Positions 25,698 through 34,619 of a DNA stretch of 64,000 bases are shown in pieces. Every line of letters starts with the position of its first letter. Positions within the stretch are counted from its first letter, which is position 1. A program made the translations under genes and the position numbers. Below the pieces are notes generated by a model. That model was not told the DNA's origin. It did not search any database and saw nothing but the letters and a program-made list of their open reading frames with translations. The stretch is from Hahellaceae bacterium (GTDB lineage: Bacteria; Pseudomonadota; Gammaproteobacteria; Pseudomonadales; Oleiphilaceae). The stretch lies in NCBI GenBank assembly GCA_016716085.1, contig JADJWY010000005.1:558001-622000 (forward strand), read 5' to 3'.

Positions 25698-28115
25698 CTA
25701 TATATCTAGGTTCAAGACTGATAGCGCATTACTTTGAATGAAATCTCTACGTGGTTCAACATCATCACCCATGAGGGTATTAAATATTTGATCCGCAGAA
25801 ATGGCATCTTCGATGGTAACCTTCATCATTCTCCTAACTTCAGGATCCATCGTGGTCTCCCATAGCTGCTCAGGGTTCATTTCACCCAGCCCTTTGTAGC
25901 GCTGAATATTTTGACCACGCTGCGCCTCTTTCATCAGCCAGTCAATCGCCTCTACGAAAGATGAAACAAATTGCTTTCTCTCGCCTCGCTGGGCATAGGC
26001 ATCATTTTCGATTAAACCAGCCAATTTTTCCCCAACAGAGATGATGGCCTCATAAGATGTAGATGAAAAGAAGTTGGCATTAAGCGTATAGTTCTGAACC
26101 AGCCCATGTTGGGTGACTTTAATGACCGGCAAATGAAGGTTACGCTCAGTATCCTCCTGTATGGCGGCAACTGTCGTTTGCCCCGTACTGTCATCAAAAC
26201 CTAGCTGCTCATTCAGCTTCAGAACCCAGTCAGCCATGACTTCCGCATTCTGAAGCAGTTCATTCGTTACTTTAGGAACATAGAATAGTTTCTGCAACAA
26301 ATGCACTGGGTAAGCATGGCCTAAACGTTTGATAATTGATTCTGCTGAACGATATTCCTGAACCAGTGTTTCTAACGCTGTCCCACTAATAGGGGGAGCA
26401 TCGCCACTGATATATAACTGAGCCCCCTCAAGTGCAGCATTAGTTAAGTACTGCTCCATGGCCTTTTCATCTTTGATATATTGCTCTTGCTTGCCTTTCT
26501 TTACTTTGTAAAGAGGAGGCATTGCTATATATATGTAGCCATTCTCTATGATCTCCCGCATTTGACGGAAGAAGAAGGTCAGCAATAAGGTTCGAATGTG
26601 AGAACCATCCACATCCGCATCGGTCATAATAATTATTTTGTGATAGCGCAATTTATTGATGTCAAATTCGTCACGTCCGATTCCACATCCTAACGCAGTG
26701 ATGAGCGTTCCCACCTCCTGTGAAGATAACATCTTATCGAAGCGCGCTTTTTCAACGTTTAGGATTTTTCCTTTTAGTGGCAAAATCGCCTGAATTTTTC
26801 GGTCACGGCCCTGCTTTGCAGAGCCGCCCGCAGAATCGCCCTCCACTATGAACAGCTCGCTTAGGGCCGGATCCTTTTCCTGACAATCCGCCAGTTTTCC
26901 AGGAAGGCCCGCTATATCGAGCGCACCTTTTCGACGAGTCATTTCCCGTGCTTTACGAGCGGCCTCACGGGCCCGTGCTGCGTCAATCATTTTACCAATG
27001 ACCGCTTTTGTATCGATTGGGTTTTCTTCCATGTAAGTAGTAAATGCTGCAGCCATTTCCTGCTCTACTGCGGTCTTTACCTCGGAAGAAACCAGTTTAT
27101 CCTTTGTTTGTGATGAAAATTTTGGATCAGGGACCTTAACCGAAATTATTGCTGTCAATCCTTCCCGTGCATCATCACCTGTCGTCGCAACCTTTGCTTT
27201 TTTTTGCATATTTTCTTTATCAATATACGTATTTAAGCTGCGGGTGAGCGCACCTCTAAAGCCCGCAAGATGGGTTCCACCATCGCGTTGTGGAATATTG
27301 TTCGTAAAGCAAAAAAGTGTCTCATTGAAGGAATCATTCCACTGCATCGCTACTTCTACAGTAATTCCATCCTCTCTTTCTTTGGAAAAGTGAAAGACCT
27401 TATTTAAGGGTGCTTTATTCGCATTCAGGTATTCTACAAAGGCTCGCAAACCGCCTTCATAGTAAAACTGTTCTGTACGCCCGCTCCGCTCATCCGTTAG
27501 CTGAATATTTATCCCGGAATTCAAAAAGGCCAGCTCTCGAAGGCGTTTGGCCAGTATCTCATAATGAAACTCTATATTAGTGAACGTGTCAGGCGAGGGC
27601 ACAAAATGAACCTCTGTTCCCGTTCGATTGGTGTCACCGATAGCTTTTAAGGGCTCTTGGGGTACACCATGGATATATATTTGTTCGTGAACTTTTCCTT
27701 TTCGCCGTATAGTCAAACGGAGTTGCTTAGAAAGTGCATTGACGACGCTGACACCGACGCCATGAAGGCCGCCTGAGACCTTGTATGTATTATCATCAAA
27801 TTTACCTCCAGCATGCAGAACCGTCATGATTACTTCTGCAGCGGACACCCCCATCTCTTCATGGATATCGACTGGAATTCCACGGCCATCATCAGAAACA
27901 GTTATCGACTCATCAGGGTGAATTGTGACCTCTATTTTCTTGCAGAATCCCGCCAACGCTTCATCTATTGAGTTATCTACAACTTCAAATACCATATGAT
28001 GAAGACCACTACCGTCATCTGTATCCCCTATGTACATACCCGGTCTTTTTCTGACGGCATCAAGCCCTTTCAGCACTTTAATACTGGATGAATCATATTC
28101 ACCGGTATCGGTCAT
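25698..28115 (-). CDS. gyrB: DNA gyrase subunit B
   Basis: An 805-residue type II topoisomerase ATPase subunit, matching the 804 of E. coli. The GHKL ATP-binding site shows EVVDNSIDEALAG, DDGRGIPV and GGLHGVGVSVVNALS. The Toprim region has EGDSAGGSAKQGRDR and the metal-binding DADVDGSHIRTLLL. With GyrA it introduces negative supercoils. It follows recF by 2 nt, giving the classic recF-gyrB junction. Confidence 0.98.
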   Translation of the reverse strand: MTDTGEYDSSSIKVLKGLDAVRKRPGMYIGDTDDGSGLHHMVFEVVDNSIDEALAGFCKKIEVTIHPDESITVSDDGRGIPVDIHEEMGVSAAEVIMTVLHAGGKFDDNTYKVSGGLHGVGVSVVNALSKQLRLTIRRKGKVHEQIYIHGVPQEPLKAIGDTNRTGTEVHFVPSPDTFTNIEFHYEILAKRLRELAFLNSGINIQLTDERSGRTEQFYYEGGLRAFVEYLNANKAPLNKVFHFSKEREDGITVEVAMQWNDSFNETLFCFTNNIPQRDGGTHLAGFRGALTRSLNTYIDKENMQKKAKVATTGDDAREGLTAIISVKVPDPKFSSQTKDKLVSSEVKTAVEQEMAAAFTTYMEENPIDTKAVIGKMIDAARAREAARKAREMTRRKGALDIAGLPGKLADCQEKDPALSELFIVEGDSAGGSAKQGRDRKIQAILPLKGKILNVEKARFDKMLSSQEVGTLITALGCGIGRDEFDINKLRYHKIIIMTDADVDGSHIRTLLLTFFFRQMREIIENGYIYIAMPPLYKVKKGKQEQYIKDEKAMEQYLTNAALEGAQLYISGDAPPISGTALETLVQEYRSAESIIKRLGHAYPVHLLQKLFYVPKVTNELLQNAEVMADWVLKLNEQLGFDDSTGQTTVAAIQEDTERNLHLPVIKVTQHGLVQNYTLNANFFSSTSYEAIISVGEKLAGLIENDAYAQRGERKQFVSSFVEAIDWLMKEAQRGQNIQRYKGLGEMNPEQLWETTMDPEVRRMMKVTIEDAISADQIFNTLMGDDVEPRRDFIQSNALSVLNLDI

Positions 28116-28117
28116 CT

Positions 28118-29302
28118 TTATCTCCGATTTTTGAATGGATGGATTGATTGTAGCTGCCCATGTTCCACGTGAAACATTGTCACTGACTCTGAATTCTGAA
28201 TGTAGTCAGATAAAACTATTTCAGCTTGTTCTGCTGAAAGCATTGTAAAAATAACCTGATAACCGCCATTTATTAGACTTCTAAGCAGTAACTTTTGTCT
28301 TGAAATATCCAGTTCAGAACCTAAATCATCTAAAAGAACTACACATAGCTCGTCCCTTAGAGATTTCACAATTTCCAACTGGCTTAATGAGAGGTCTATT
28401 ATAGCGCGTTTTTGCTGCCCTCTGGAAAGGATATCGCGAGCAGCGTAATCCCCTGACTTAATTACTAAATCAGCTTTCTGAGGCCCGATCGTGGTATACC
28501 CGTACTTAATATCTCTTGCTCGGGATTCAAGCAATTGTTGTTGTAGGCCTCCTTTTGTTGAATACCCAGGGTTAAACCAAAAGCTTATATCGAACTCATT
28601 AAAAGAACCCGTTATCGCGCTGCCTAAGTTGTCCGTAACATCACGGTTAAGCTTCGTTGATGATTGCAGCTTTTCAACAAACTCCGTTCTATCGCGCGTA
28701 ATGCCCTCTGAGAAATTCGAAAATTGATGATCCCAACTATCCAATTCCTTTAGATCAGGTTTCTGTTCACTCTTAAAACGCCTAAGTAGCGCATTGCGTT
28801 GAAAGAGGCATCTTCTCCAATTAAGCCAATCGTCTTGGTAAGATTGTTTCACGTGAAACAACCCAAAATCCAAAAATGAACGCCTGATAGCTGGCGCTCC
28901 TGAGATTAGATTAAATGACTCAGGCCCCAAAAACACTATTGGCATTCGTTTAGCCAAGTCTGCGGCGCGACTCACATGTTCGCCATCGATCTTAATGACG
29001 GGGCTAGATTCTCTAGTTTTTCCAGTCCCTATAGTGAAAATATCGCTGTTGACACTACTTTCACCAAAAATCAAAATATTAAAATAATCTTTGCCATGAC
29101 CAATCAATTGGTCATTTTGGACAGTTCTGAAACTCTTTAAACAGCTTGCATAGTAAATTGCTTCAAGAAAGCTACTTTTACCTGACCCGTTATCCCCGGC
29201 AATACAAACTATAGAGGCTGGTCTTCCTGATATCGAATGCAAATCGACTGATTGTGGAACCAAGTTGCGGAAATTAGAAATATGTATGCGATGAAGTATC
29301 AT
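28118..29302 (-). CDS. recF: DNA replication and repair protein RecF
   Basis: A 394-residue SMC-like ATPase that helps load RecA at single-strand gaps. The Walker A is GDNGSGKSSFLEAI, the ABC signature region LSRGQQKRAIIDLSLSQLE, and the Walker B VVLLDDLGSELD. The start ATG at 29302 gives MILHRIHISNFRNL, the normal RecF opening; no clear ribosome-binding site is visible. Its C-terminus is longer than usual. Two sites resembling parS lie inside the coding sequence and encode FHVK and FHVE. Confidence 0.96.
   Translation of the reverse strand: MILHRIHISNFRNLVPQSVDLHSISGRPASIVCIAGDNGSGKSSFLEAIYYASCLKSFRTVQNDQLIGHGKDYFNILIFGESSVNSDIFTIGTGKTRESSPVIKIDGEHVSRAADLAKRMPIVFLGPESFNLISGAPAIRRSFLDFGLFHVKQSYQDDWLNWRRCLFQRNALLRRFKSEQKPDLKELDSWDHQFSNFSEGITRDRTEFVEKLQSSTKLNRDVTDNLGSAITGSFNEFDISFWFNPGYSTKGGLQQQLLESRARDIKYGYTTIGPQKADLVIKSGDYAARDILSRGQQKRAIIDLSLSQLEIVKSLRDELCVVLLDDLGSELDISRQKLLLRSLINGGYQVIFTMLSAEQAEIVLSDYIQNSESVTMFHVEHGQLQSIHPFKNRR
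28161..28176. other. parS-like ParB-binding site (15 of 16 bases)
   Basis: The sequence TGTTCCACGTGAAACA differs from the perfect palindrome TGTTTCACGTGAAACA at a single position. It lies inside the 3' end of recF. The Pseudomonas variant TGTTCCACGTGGAACA shares the same left arm, so binding by ParB is plausible. Confidence 0.75.
28845..28860. other. parS centromere site (perfect)
   Basis: TGTTTCACGTGAAACA, the perfect 16-bp parS palindrome, embedded in recF where it encodes part of LFHVKQ. ParB, encoded 14 kb away, should nucleate here for chromosome segregation. Confidence 0.93.
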
Positions 29303-29539
29303 TTTAACATGAAGATTAGTTATGGCTTTCCTAACACGGCGCTGCGCCACCACTGAGAAGTACTCTCACTCCTCCTGTTTTGACTATTTGCTATTTATTT
29401 TTTGCAAGTCTCTCTCCTTAGTAAATTTAACCTTCTAGAAGAACATTGAATTAGCTACATTAATATTTTTACGAACACAAAATTAGGGAGTGTAATCCTC
29501 CTATTCTTTACCTCGATTTCAAGTAGAGAGTTATGCTGC

Positions 29540-29975
29540 AGTTAGCAGCTTGGTTGGGGTTTCCCACCAATAGCCGTATTGGGCCGCTCATTGTTGTATT
29601 GCAACAACCTTTGGGTCGCCAGATCTTGTTCATGAGCGATGTAATCAAAATCGTACAGATCCAACCACTCCTGTCGCGCTGTCCGGTTGAAACGCCCGAT
29701 ATAAGCATTCTGAGTTGGCTTTCCAGGTTGGATATAGTTTATCGTGAGGAGCTCGCGATTTACCCAGTTTATCAGGTTTGCGCTCAAATGCTCAGGGCCA
29801 TAGTCGCAACGAATCGATGCAGGCTTTCCGCGCCATTCATTGTTTTTCTCCAATGGTGCCCCTGTAATCCCCCACGACTCGGGCCGCTGGCAATGAAAAA
29901 TCTACTTCAATGCCAAGAGCTTCCCGGTTGTAGTCGTCAATGACGTTGAAGGTTCTAAAACCGCGCACTTTCACT
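29540..29975 (-). pseudogene. IS3-family transposase (orfB) remnant, degraded
   Basis: Two frames carry pieces of the IS3-type DDE transposase. The upstream piece (about 29885-29970) encodes RGFRTFNVIDDYNREALGIE. The downstream piece (29542-29853) encodes GKPASIRCDYGPEHLS, then YIQPGKPTQNAYIGRFNRT and NNERPNTAIGGK. They are joined by a frameshift and a short loss. The catalytic Glu normally found in NAYIERFNRT is Gly here, and the N-terminal half plus orfA are missing. It is therefore inactive. No intact terminal inverted repeats were found. Confidence 0.85.
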
Positions 29976-30064
29976 AGCTCGGATTTTTTCTGAAGCACTA
30001 ACAAAAAACGGCGAATTGTGTTTAAATTTCAATTATCTAGATAGAAAAGCAAGTACAAACGGCT

Positions 30065-30346
30065 TTGGACAAAAGGTTACCAGAATCCTTTACCTTTTCA
30101 TTACTGAAAAAACGCCCTATTCAACCCGATTTTTCGAGCGGGCAAATCACCCCGGATGCCGGCTTTCTGATGATGCGTGAAATTGGCCATAGATGCCAGT
30201 TAACTCAGAATGTAGCCGCTGGCCTTGAGGATTCCAGACAGGAAAGTAAAGTAAAACATGAACTCGTAGATCTGCTTCGGCAACGGGTTTATGGCCCTGC
30301 TTGCGGCTACTATAAAGACCTTGCATATTCTGGCCTATCCTGAACA
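30065..30346 (+). pseudogene. IS1380-family transposase, N-terminal fragment
   Basis: About 92 residues remain, matching the start of IS1380-type transposases: DFSSGQITPDAGFLMMREI, then a Leu/Thr/Asp/Arg-rich stretch and LVDLLRQRVYGPACGYY. Normal members are over 400 residues. The match ends at about 30310, where unrelated repeat DNA starts, so an insertion or deletion removed the rest. The frame opens on a TTG without a convincing ribosome-binding site. Confidence 0.8.
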
Positions 30347-30446
30347 CCTATTCTGGCACATTTTGAACTCTCACTCTGGTCCATCGTGAACACTTATTCT
30401 GGTTTGAACCAGAACGCTTTTAGGGGTTCACCAGAAATGAGTGTTC
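30325..30446. repeat. Array of 23-bp repeats, probable IS21-type element end
   Basis: The motif ATTCTGG or a close variant recurs with its last base at 30333, 30356, 30379 and 30402, an exact 23-bp period. Each full unit resembles ATC-TGAACACYTATTCTGG. An inverted copy, CCAGAAATGAGTGTTC, lies at 30431-30446. TTCTGGTT and AACCAGAA form a perfect 8-bp palindrome arm pair at 30397-30414. Spaced terminal repeats of this kind are typical transposase-binding sites of IS21-family elements; no istA or istB coding sequence is left. It is too short and irregular for CRISPR. Confidence 0.6.
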
Positions 30447-30481
30447 TATTATTACCGACACAGGGAATAGAACAATTCAAT

Positions 30482-30497
30482 TGTTTCACGTGAAACA
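30482..30497. other. parS centromere site (perfect)
   Basis: A second perfect TGTTTCACGTGAAACA palindrome, here in non-coding DNA immediately after the IS remnants and about 4.1 kb from oriC on the dnaA side. Being outside coding sequence, it is free of codon constraint. Confidence 0.93.
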
Positions 30498-30733
30498 CTG
30501 ATGTCCAGAGAAACAAATATTTTAAGTCAAAGTAACGAATAATTTAACCCTACATTTTTTGCGAACCAACCGATAATCGATTCTGCCTCTGATTTTTATC
30601 GGTAGCCAAAGTATTTATTTAAGGTGTCTCGATGTTTTGCTCTGTGTATAAGGAGTAATCTGTGACTTACAGATGAAGGGATACCGCATAAAATCATTCT
30701 AACCTAGAGTGGGATTCAACTTTTATAACAGTC
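30498..30733. other. Intergenic stretch without recognisable gene
   Basis: These 236 nt between the parS site and the terminator of the ABC1 kinase gene are AT-rich. I find no open frame with family resemblance, no RNA fold and no repeat of note. AAGGAG at about 30650 precedes only a short unconvincing frame. Confidence 0.5.
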
Positions 30734-30762
30734 AAAAAAAAGCGTGCATAGAGCACGCTTTT
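30734..30762 (-). terminator. Rho-independent terminator of the ABC1 kinase gene
   Basis: A 10-bp stem, AAAAGCGTGC and GCACGCTTTT, with a 5-nt loop, flanked on the minus strand by seven T. The plus strand also ends in TTTT, so it may work in both directions. It lies 30 nt after the kinase stop. Confidence 0.9.
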
Positions 30763-30791
30763 ATAATTAACCACGATTTAACAACTAAAAT

Positions 30792-32072
30792 CTACTGAAG
30801 CATCGAAAGTCTTTCGTCCATAAACATATCCAATTCAGGTGCTAAGATATGAACGTAGCGATCAAAATAAAGGAACTGCTTTAACAGAAGCGCAAATTCT
30901 CTAGGAAAATGAAGTCCATGATCTTCCCCAATTCTAACTAATTCCATCAGTATTGAATTAATATCTTCCTCGTTGGAGTGCATATTATAAACGACGGTAC
31001 TATCAGGCTCCATGATATCCATTTTGGAGTAGAGGCTCTTGATATCTTCTGCAAATGCATCAATGTCAACTTCTCGTTTTGTTATTCCAATTCTGGAAAG
31101 CGCGTCAGCCATGCCATGAAAATTACCCATCATGATCGCTGTAATAAAATCGGAGACCCCTTTCCAGGTACCTTCTCCGATACGACCAACGATTCCAAAA
31201 TCAATAAATCCTATCTTACCATCACGTAAAACCATTAGATTTCCAGCATGGACATCTGCATGGAAAAAATTGCACTGTGTAAGACTTGCAAACCAAGTAT
31301 TCATCGCTGTAACGAGTGTTGTTTCTGGATCACTGCAGTACTTTCGAATAGTGTCTAAATCCGTCAACGGGACCCCAAAAAATCGCTCCATGGTAAGAAC
31401 ACGAAGTGCACTCGCATGACTATAAACCTTTGGAACGACAACATCAGCGTTACCCGTATCATCCAGGAATTTTTGAAACTCCTGTAAATTGTTGGCCTCT
31501 TTATAAAAATCACATTCTTCTATCATCGTTCGCTGAATTTCTTCAATGATGCCAGAAAGAGACGTCCAGGATATTTTTGGTGCTATTGCCTCTATCAGTT
31601 TTGCTGCGACATACAGAAAATTCAGATCAGTAAGCAATATATTTCTCACTCCAGGCTTCTGAACTTTAATTACGACATCTTCTCCTGTGACTAACTTTGC
31701 GGCATGTACCTGTGCAATCGATGCGGAAGCGAGCGGCGTTTGATCTATATAAGAAAAAATGACTCGATTGTAATCAGGACCAAGTTCTTCAATCAAAATT
31801 CGATTAATCTCAGAAAAAGGAATAGCTTTCGTTTTATCCAAACACAATTGAAACTCATCAATGTATTCTTTTGGAAAAAACGTGGGTGAGCTCGCAATAA
31901 ACTGGCCCAATTTAATATAAGTCGCGCCTAATTCTTCGAATGTCTGACGAACCAAACGTGCAGTTGGAGGCCTGTTCCCCATAGCCCACCGTGTCGCGGT
32001 AGTTCCTACAACCTTAGCTGTTTGACCAATTCGCTTTGCCGCTTTTACGGAATCTTTAAATACACTCATCAA
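30792..32072 (-). CDS. ABC1/UbiB-family atypical kinase, located between dnaN and recF
   Basis: A 426-residue member of the ABC1 (AarF/UbiB/ADCK) protein-kinase-like family. Hallmarks are all intact: the KLGQ motif (54-57), the Ala-rich loop ASASIAQVHA (115-124) that replaces the P-loop, Lys136 in VIKVQKPG, the EANN glutamate near 192, HADVHAGN (271-278) and the metal-binding DFG (291-293). It lacks the C-terminal membrane helices of E. coli UbiB and is shorter, so a ubiquinone role is not assured; the family acts in lipid and quinone homeostasis. It sits 15 nt downstream of dnaN, so it is probably co-transcribed with dnaA-dnaN and ends at its own terminator. Confidence 0.92.
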   Translation of the reverse strand: MMSVFKDSVKAAKRIGQTAKVVGTTATRWAMGNRPPTARLVRQTFEELGATYIKLGQFIASSPTFFPKEYIDEFQLCLDKTKAIPFSEINRILIEELGPDYNRVIFSYIDQTPLASASIAQVHAAKLVTGEDVVIKVQKPGVRNILLTDLNFLYVAAKLIEAIAPKISWTSLSGIIEEIQRTMIEECDFYKEANNLQEFQKFLDDTGNADVVVPKVYSHASALRVLTMERFFGVPLTDLDTIRKYCSDPETTLVTAMNTWFASLTQCNFFHADVHAGNLMVLRDGKIGFIDFGIVGRIGEGTWKGVSDFITAIMMGNFHGMADALSRIGITKREVDIDAFAEDIKSLYSKMDIMEPDSTVVYNMHSNEEDINSILMELVRIGEDHGLHFPREFALLLKQFLYFDRYVHILAPELDMFMDERLSMLQ

Positions 32073-32087
32073 ATTCTTCCTTGAAAA

Positions 32088-33191
32088 CTAGAGCCTCATC
32101 GGCATCACTACATAAAGGGTATCACTCGAATGCTCGCCTTCGATTAATGCGCTGTTATTGTTTGATGACAGCGTGAGTCTAATCCGATCCTCCTTTATTG
32201 CATTCATTACATCCAACAGATAACTAACGTTAAATCCAATCTGCAAAGGTTCGCCGCTATATTCTACCGTTAAACTATCCTCAGCTTTTTCCTGATCTGG
32301 ATTGTTGGCCGAGACCATCAGCACTGAGGGTTCCAGAAAAAGTCTTATACCACGAATACTTTCATGACTTAAAATGCTTGCCCGAACTAAAACATCCTTT
32401 AAATCATGTCTGTCAGCTATAACTTTTTTATCGCCTCCCTTAGGTATAACTCTTTGATAATCAGGAAATTTTCCATCAATCAACTTGGAAGTAAATGTAA
32501 ACGAATCAACTGATGCTTTCAGATGATTTTTTCCTACAGTGACCGTGCAGAGCGACTCTGTATCCTGCAAAAGTTTAGCCAGCTCCAAGACGCCTTTTCT
32601 AGGGACGATTATTGCCCTGACATCTTCAATTCCCGTAGTAACTTCAAGACTAGACAACGCCAAACGATGGCCATCAGTGGCGACAGCCTTAAGTTCGGAC
32701 TGGGTAATCTCGAATAGCATGCCGTTAAGGTAATACCTTACATCTTGTTGGGCCATTCCAAACGCGACAGAGTCGATTAGTTTCTTTAGATTTTTTTGAG
32801 GAATTTTAATGGTTACACTGTCATCTTCGGCATCGATACTTGGAAAATGGTCTGCTGGGAGGGTGGCAAGTGTAAAATGACTATTTCCCGCACGAATATC
32901 CAGCCGATTGTCCTTTAACTCGAGGTCGACCATTACATCCTCAGGTAAGGCTCTGAAAATATCGACTAGCTTTCTTGCGGGTACTGTCGTTCGAAACCCT
33001 TCGCTTACAGGAACCCCTCCTATAGAAGCAATCATTTCTACTTCCATATTGGTTCCGGTAATTGTCAAACGACCGTTAATCACCTTCAAAAGAAAGTTCG
33101 CCAAAATTGGCATGGTATGCCGCTTCTCTACAACCCCTGAAATCATTTGAAGTGCGGGAAGAAGCATCTCCCGTGCTAATGAAAGCTTCAT
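32088..33191 (-). CDS. dnaN: DNA polymerase III beta subunit (sliding clamp)
   Basis: A 367-residue ring clamp, the length of E. coli DnaN (366). The three-domain clamp pattern is clear, with TMPILANFLLKV near residue 30, the domain-1 FRALPEDVMVDLE segment, and the C-terminal YVVMPMRL that ends nearly all beta clamps. It tethers polymerase III to DNA. It starts 18 nt after the dnaA stop. Confidence 0.98.
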   Translation of the reverse strand: MKLSLAREMLLPALQMISGVVEKRHTMPILANFLLKVINGRLTITGTNMEVEMIASIGGVPVSEGFRTTVPARKLVDIFRALPEDVMVDLELKDNRLDIRAGNSHFTLATLPADHFPSIDAEDDSVTIKIPQKNLKKLIDSVAFGMAQQDVRYYLNGMLFEITQSELKAVATDGHRLALSSLEVTTGIEDVRAIIVPRKGVLELAKLLQDTESLCTVTVGKNHLKASVDSFTFTSKLIDGKFPDYQRVIPKGGDKKVIADRHDLKDVLVRASILSHESIRGIRLFLEPSVLMVSANNPDQEKAEDSLTVEYSGEPLQIGFNVSYLLDVMNAIKEDRIRLTLSSNNNSALIEGEHSSDTLYVVMPMRL

Positions 33192-33209
33192 CTATTCACC
33201 GTTAAAATT

Positions 33210-34619
33210 TTAAGTCGTCAAAATTTTCATAAAGTTTTGATAATCATCCCTGATAGTTGGATCGCTCTGTTTCAATCCGAAGACGACCTTGCACGCGTGC
33301 AAAACAGTCGTATGATCCCGTCCGCCAAATGCCTCTCCGATCTCAGGTAAGCTGTGATTGGTAAGCTCCTTGGCAAGTGCCATTCCCATTTGCCTGGGAC
33401 GCGTAATTGACCGGGTTCTCCGTTTTGATAAAAGATCAGAAACGCGGATTTTGTAGTATTCGGCAACAGTACGCTGGATATTATCAATACTTACTTGCTT
33501 GTCATGCAAAGCCAAAAGATCTTTTAAGCATTCCCTGATAAAGGCAGGGTTAATCTCCTGACCCGTAAAATGCGCGTTCGCTATTACGAGCTTTAGCGCA
33601 CCTTCCAGCTCCCGAACATTAGAGCGAATCTTCTGTGCTATAAAAAAAGCGGACTCATGGCTAAGGTTAACTTTCGCCTGCTCGGCCTTTTTCATCAATA
33701 TAGCTACCCGGGTTTCAAGTTCCGGCGGCTCGACCATAACAGTCAAACCCCATCCAAACCGAGATTTCAAACGTTCTTCCATATGATCAATTTCTTTTGG
33801 ATATCGATCACACGTTAAAATCATCTGCTGTCCCCCCTCAAGAAGCGCGTTAAACGTATGGAAAAACTCTTCCTGAGAACGCTCCTTTCTAGCGAAAAAC
33901 TGAATGTCATCTATCAAAAGAGCATCAACAGATCGATAAAACCGTTTGAAATCATTTATTGCATTCAACTGAAGTGCTTTAACCATATCAGCAACAAATC
34001 GTTCTGAATGGAGATAAACAACTTTGGCAGCCGGGTTCTTTGAAACAATCGCATTTCCCACTGCATGCATTAAATGAGTTTTTCCTAAACCCACCCCTCC
34101 ATAAAGGAACAAGGGGTTGTAGGCCCCGCCTGCATTATTGGCTACTTGCATTGCTGCGGCACGGGCTAATTGATTAGATTTGCCTTCTACAAATGTCTCG
34201 AAGGTAAAACTGGAATTCAAAGCACTCTCATGCTTCATGGCACCTTCAACACGAACTTCGCGCCCAGAGGGACGCTCAATGAAGTCACTATCTCCTTCAT
34301 CAGATTTTTCAATCGGTAAGTCTCTCTTTTTTGCAGGTTCAGTAACCGCACTTTTCTTGGGAGTACTCGAATCTACCTTAGCAACGGACCCAATTTTTAA
34401 GGTAACTTTCGGAACAGTACCCTCAGAAATCTGCGATAGAATTTCCATAATCCTGCTCAGGTACTTTTCGTTTACCCAATCCAGGACAAAACGATTGGGG
34501 GCAAACAGCGCGATGGTGCCCTCTTTTTCCTGAACTTGGAGTGGCCTCAACCAAGTATTAAATTGCTGCGCTGGAATCTCATCTTGAAGTAGTTCCAAAC
34601 ACTGATGCCATGTTTCCAC
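33210..34619 (-). CDS. dnaA: Chromosomal replication initiator DnaA
   Basis: A 469-residue AAA+ initiator. Domain I begins WHQCLELLQDEIPAQQFNTW; a variable, charged linker (about 95-130) follows. The Walker A is GGVGLGKTHLMHAVGN and the Walker B LLIDDIQFFA. Domain IV carries the DnaA-box recognition signature GGRDHTTVLHACK. The start is a GTG (34617-34619), as in Pseudomonas, with GGAGG about 12 nt upstream. It faces oriC and transcribes away from it. Confidence 0.98.
   Translation of the reverse strand: METWHQCLELLQDEIPAQQFNTWLRPLQVQEKEGTIALFAPNRFVLDWVNEKYLSRIMEILSQISEGTVPKVTLKIGSVAKVDSSTPKKSAVTEPAKKRDLPIEKSDEGDSDFIERPSGREVRVEGAMKHESALNSSFTFETFVEGKSNQLARAAAMQVANNAGGAYNPLFLYGGVGLGKTHLMHAVGNAIVSKNPAAKVVYLHSERFVADMVKALQLNAINDFKRFYRSVDALLIDDIQFFARKERSQEEFFHTFNALLEGGQQMILTCDRYPKEIDHMEERLKSRFGWGLTVMVEPPELETRVAILMKKAEQAKVNLSHESAFFIAQKIRSNVRELEGALKLVIANAHFTGQEINPAFIRECLKDLLALHDKQVSIDNIQRTVAEYYKIRVSDLLSKRRTRSITRPRQMGMALAKELTNHSLPEIGEAFGGRDHTTVLHACKVVFGLKQSDPTIRDDYQNFMKILTT

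Noticed and set aside
29533..29943. 136-codon plus-strand open frame near recF
   Set aside because: Antisense to the IS3 transposase remnant, which has clear similarity on the minus strand.
30325..30446. CRISPR array
   Set aside because: Repeats are contiguous 23-mers with no unique spacers, diverge between copies, and no cas genes are present.
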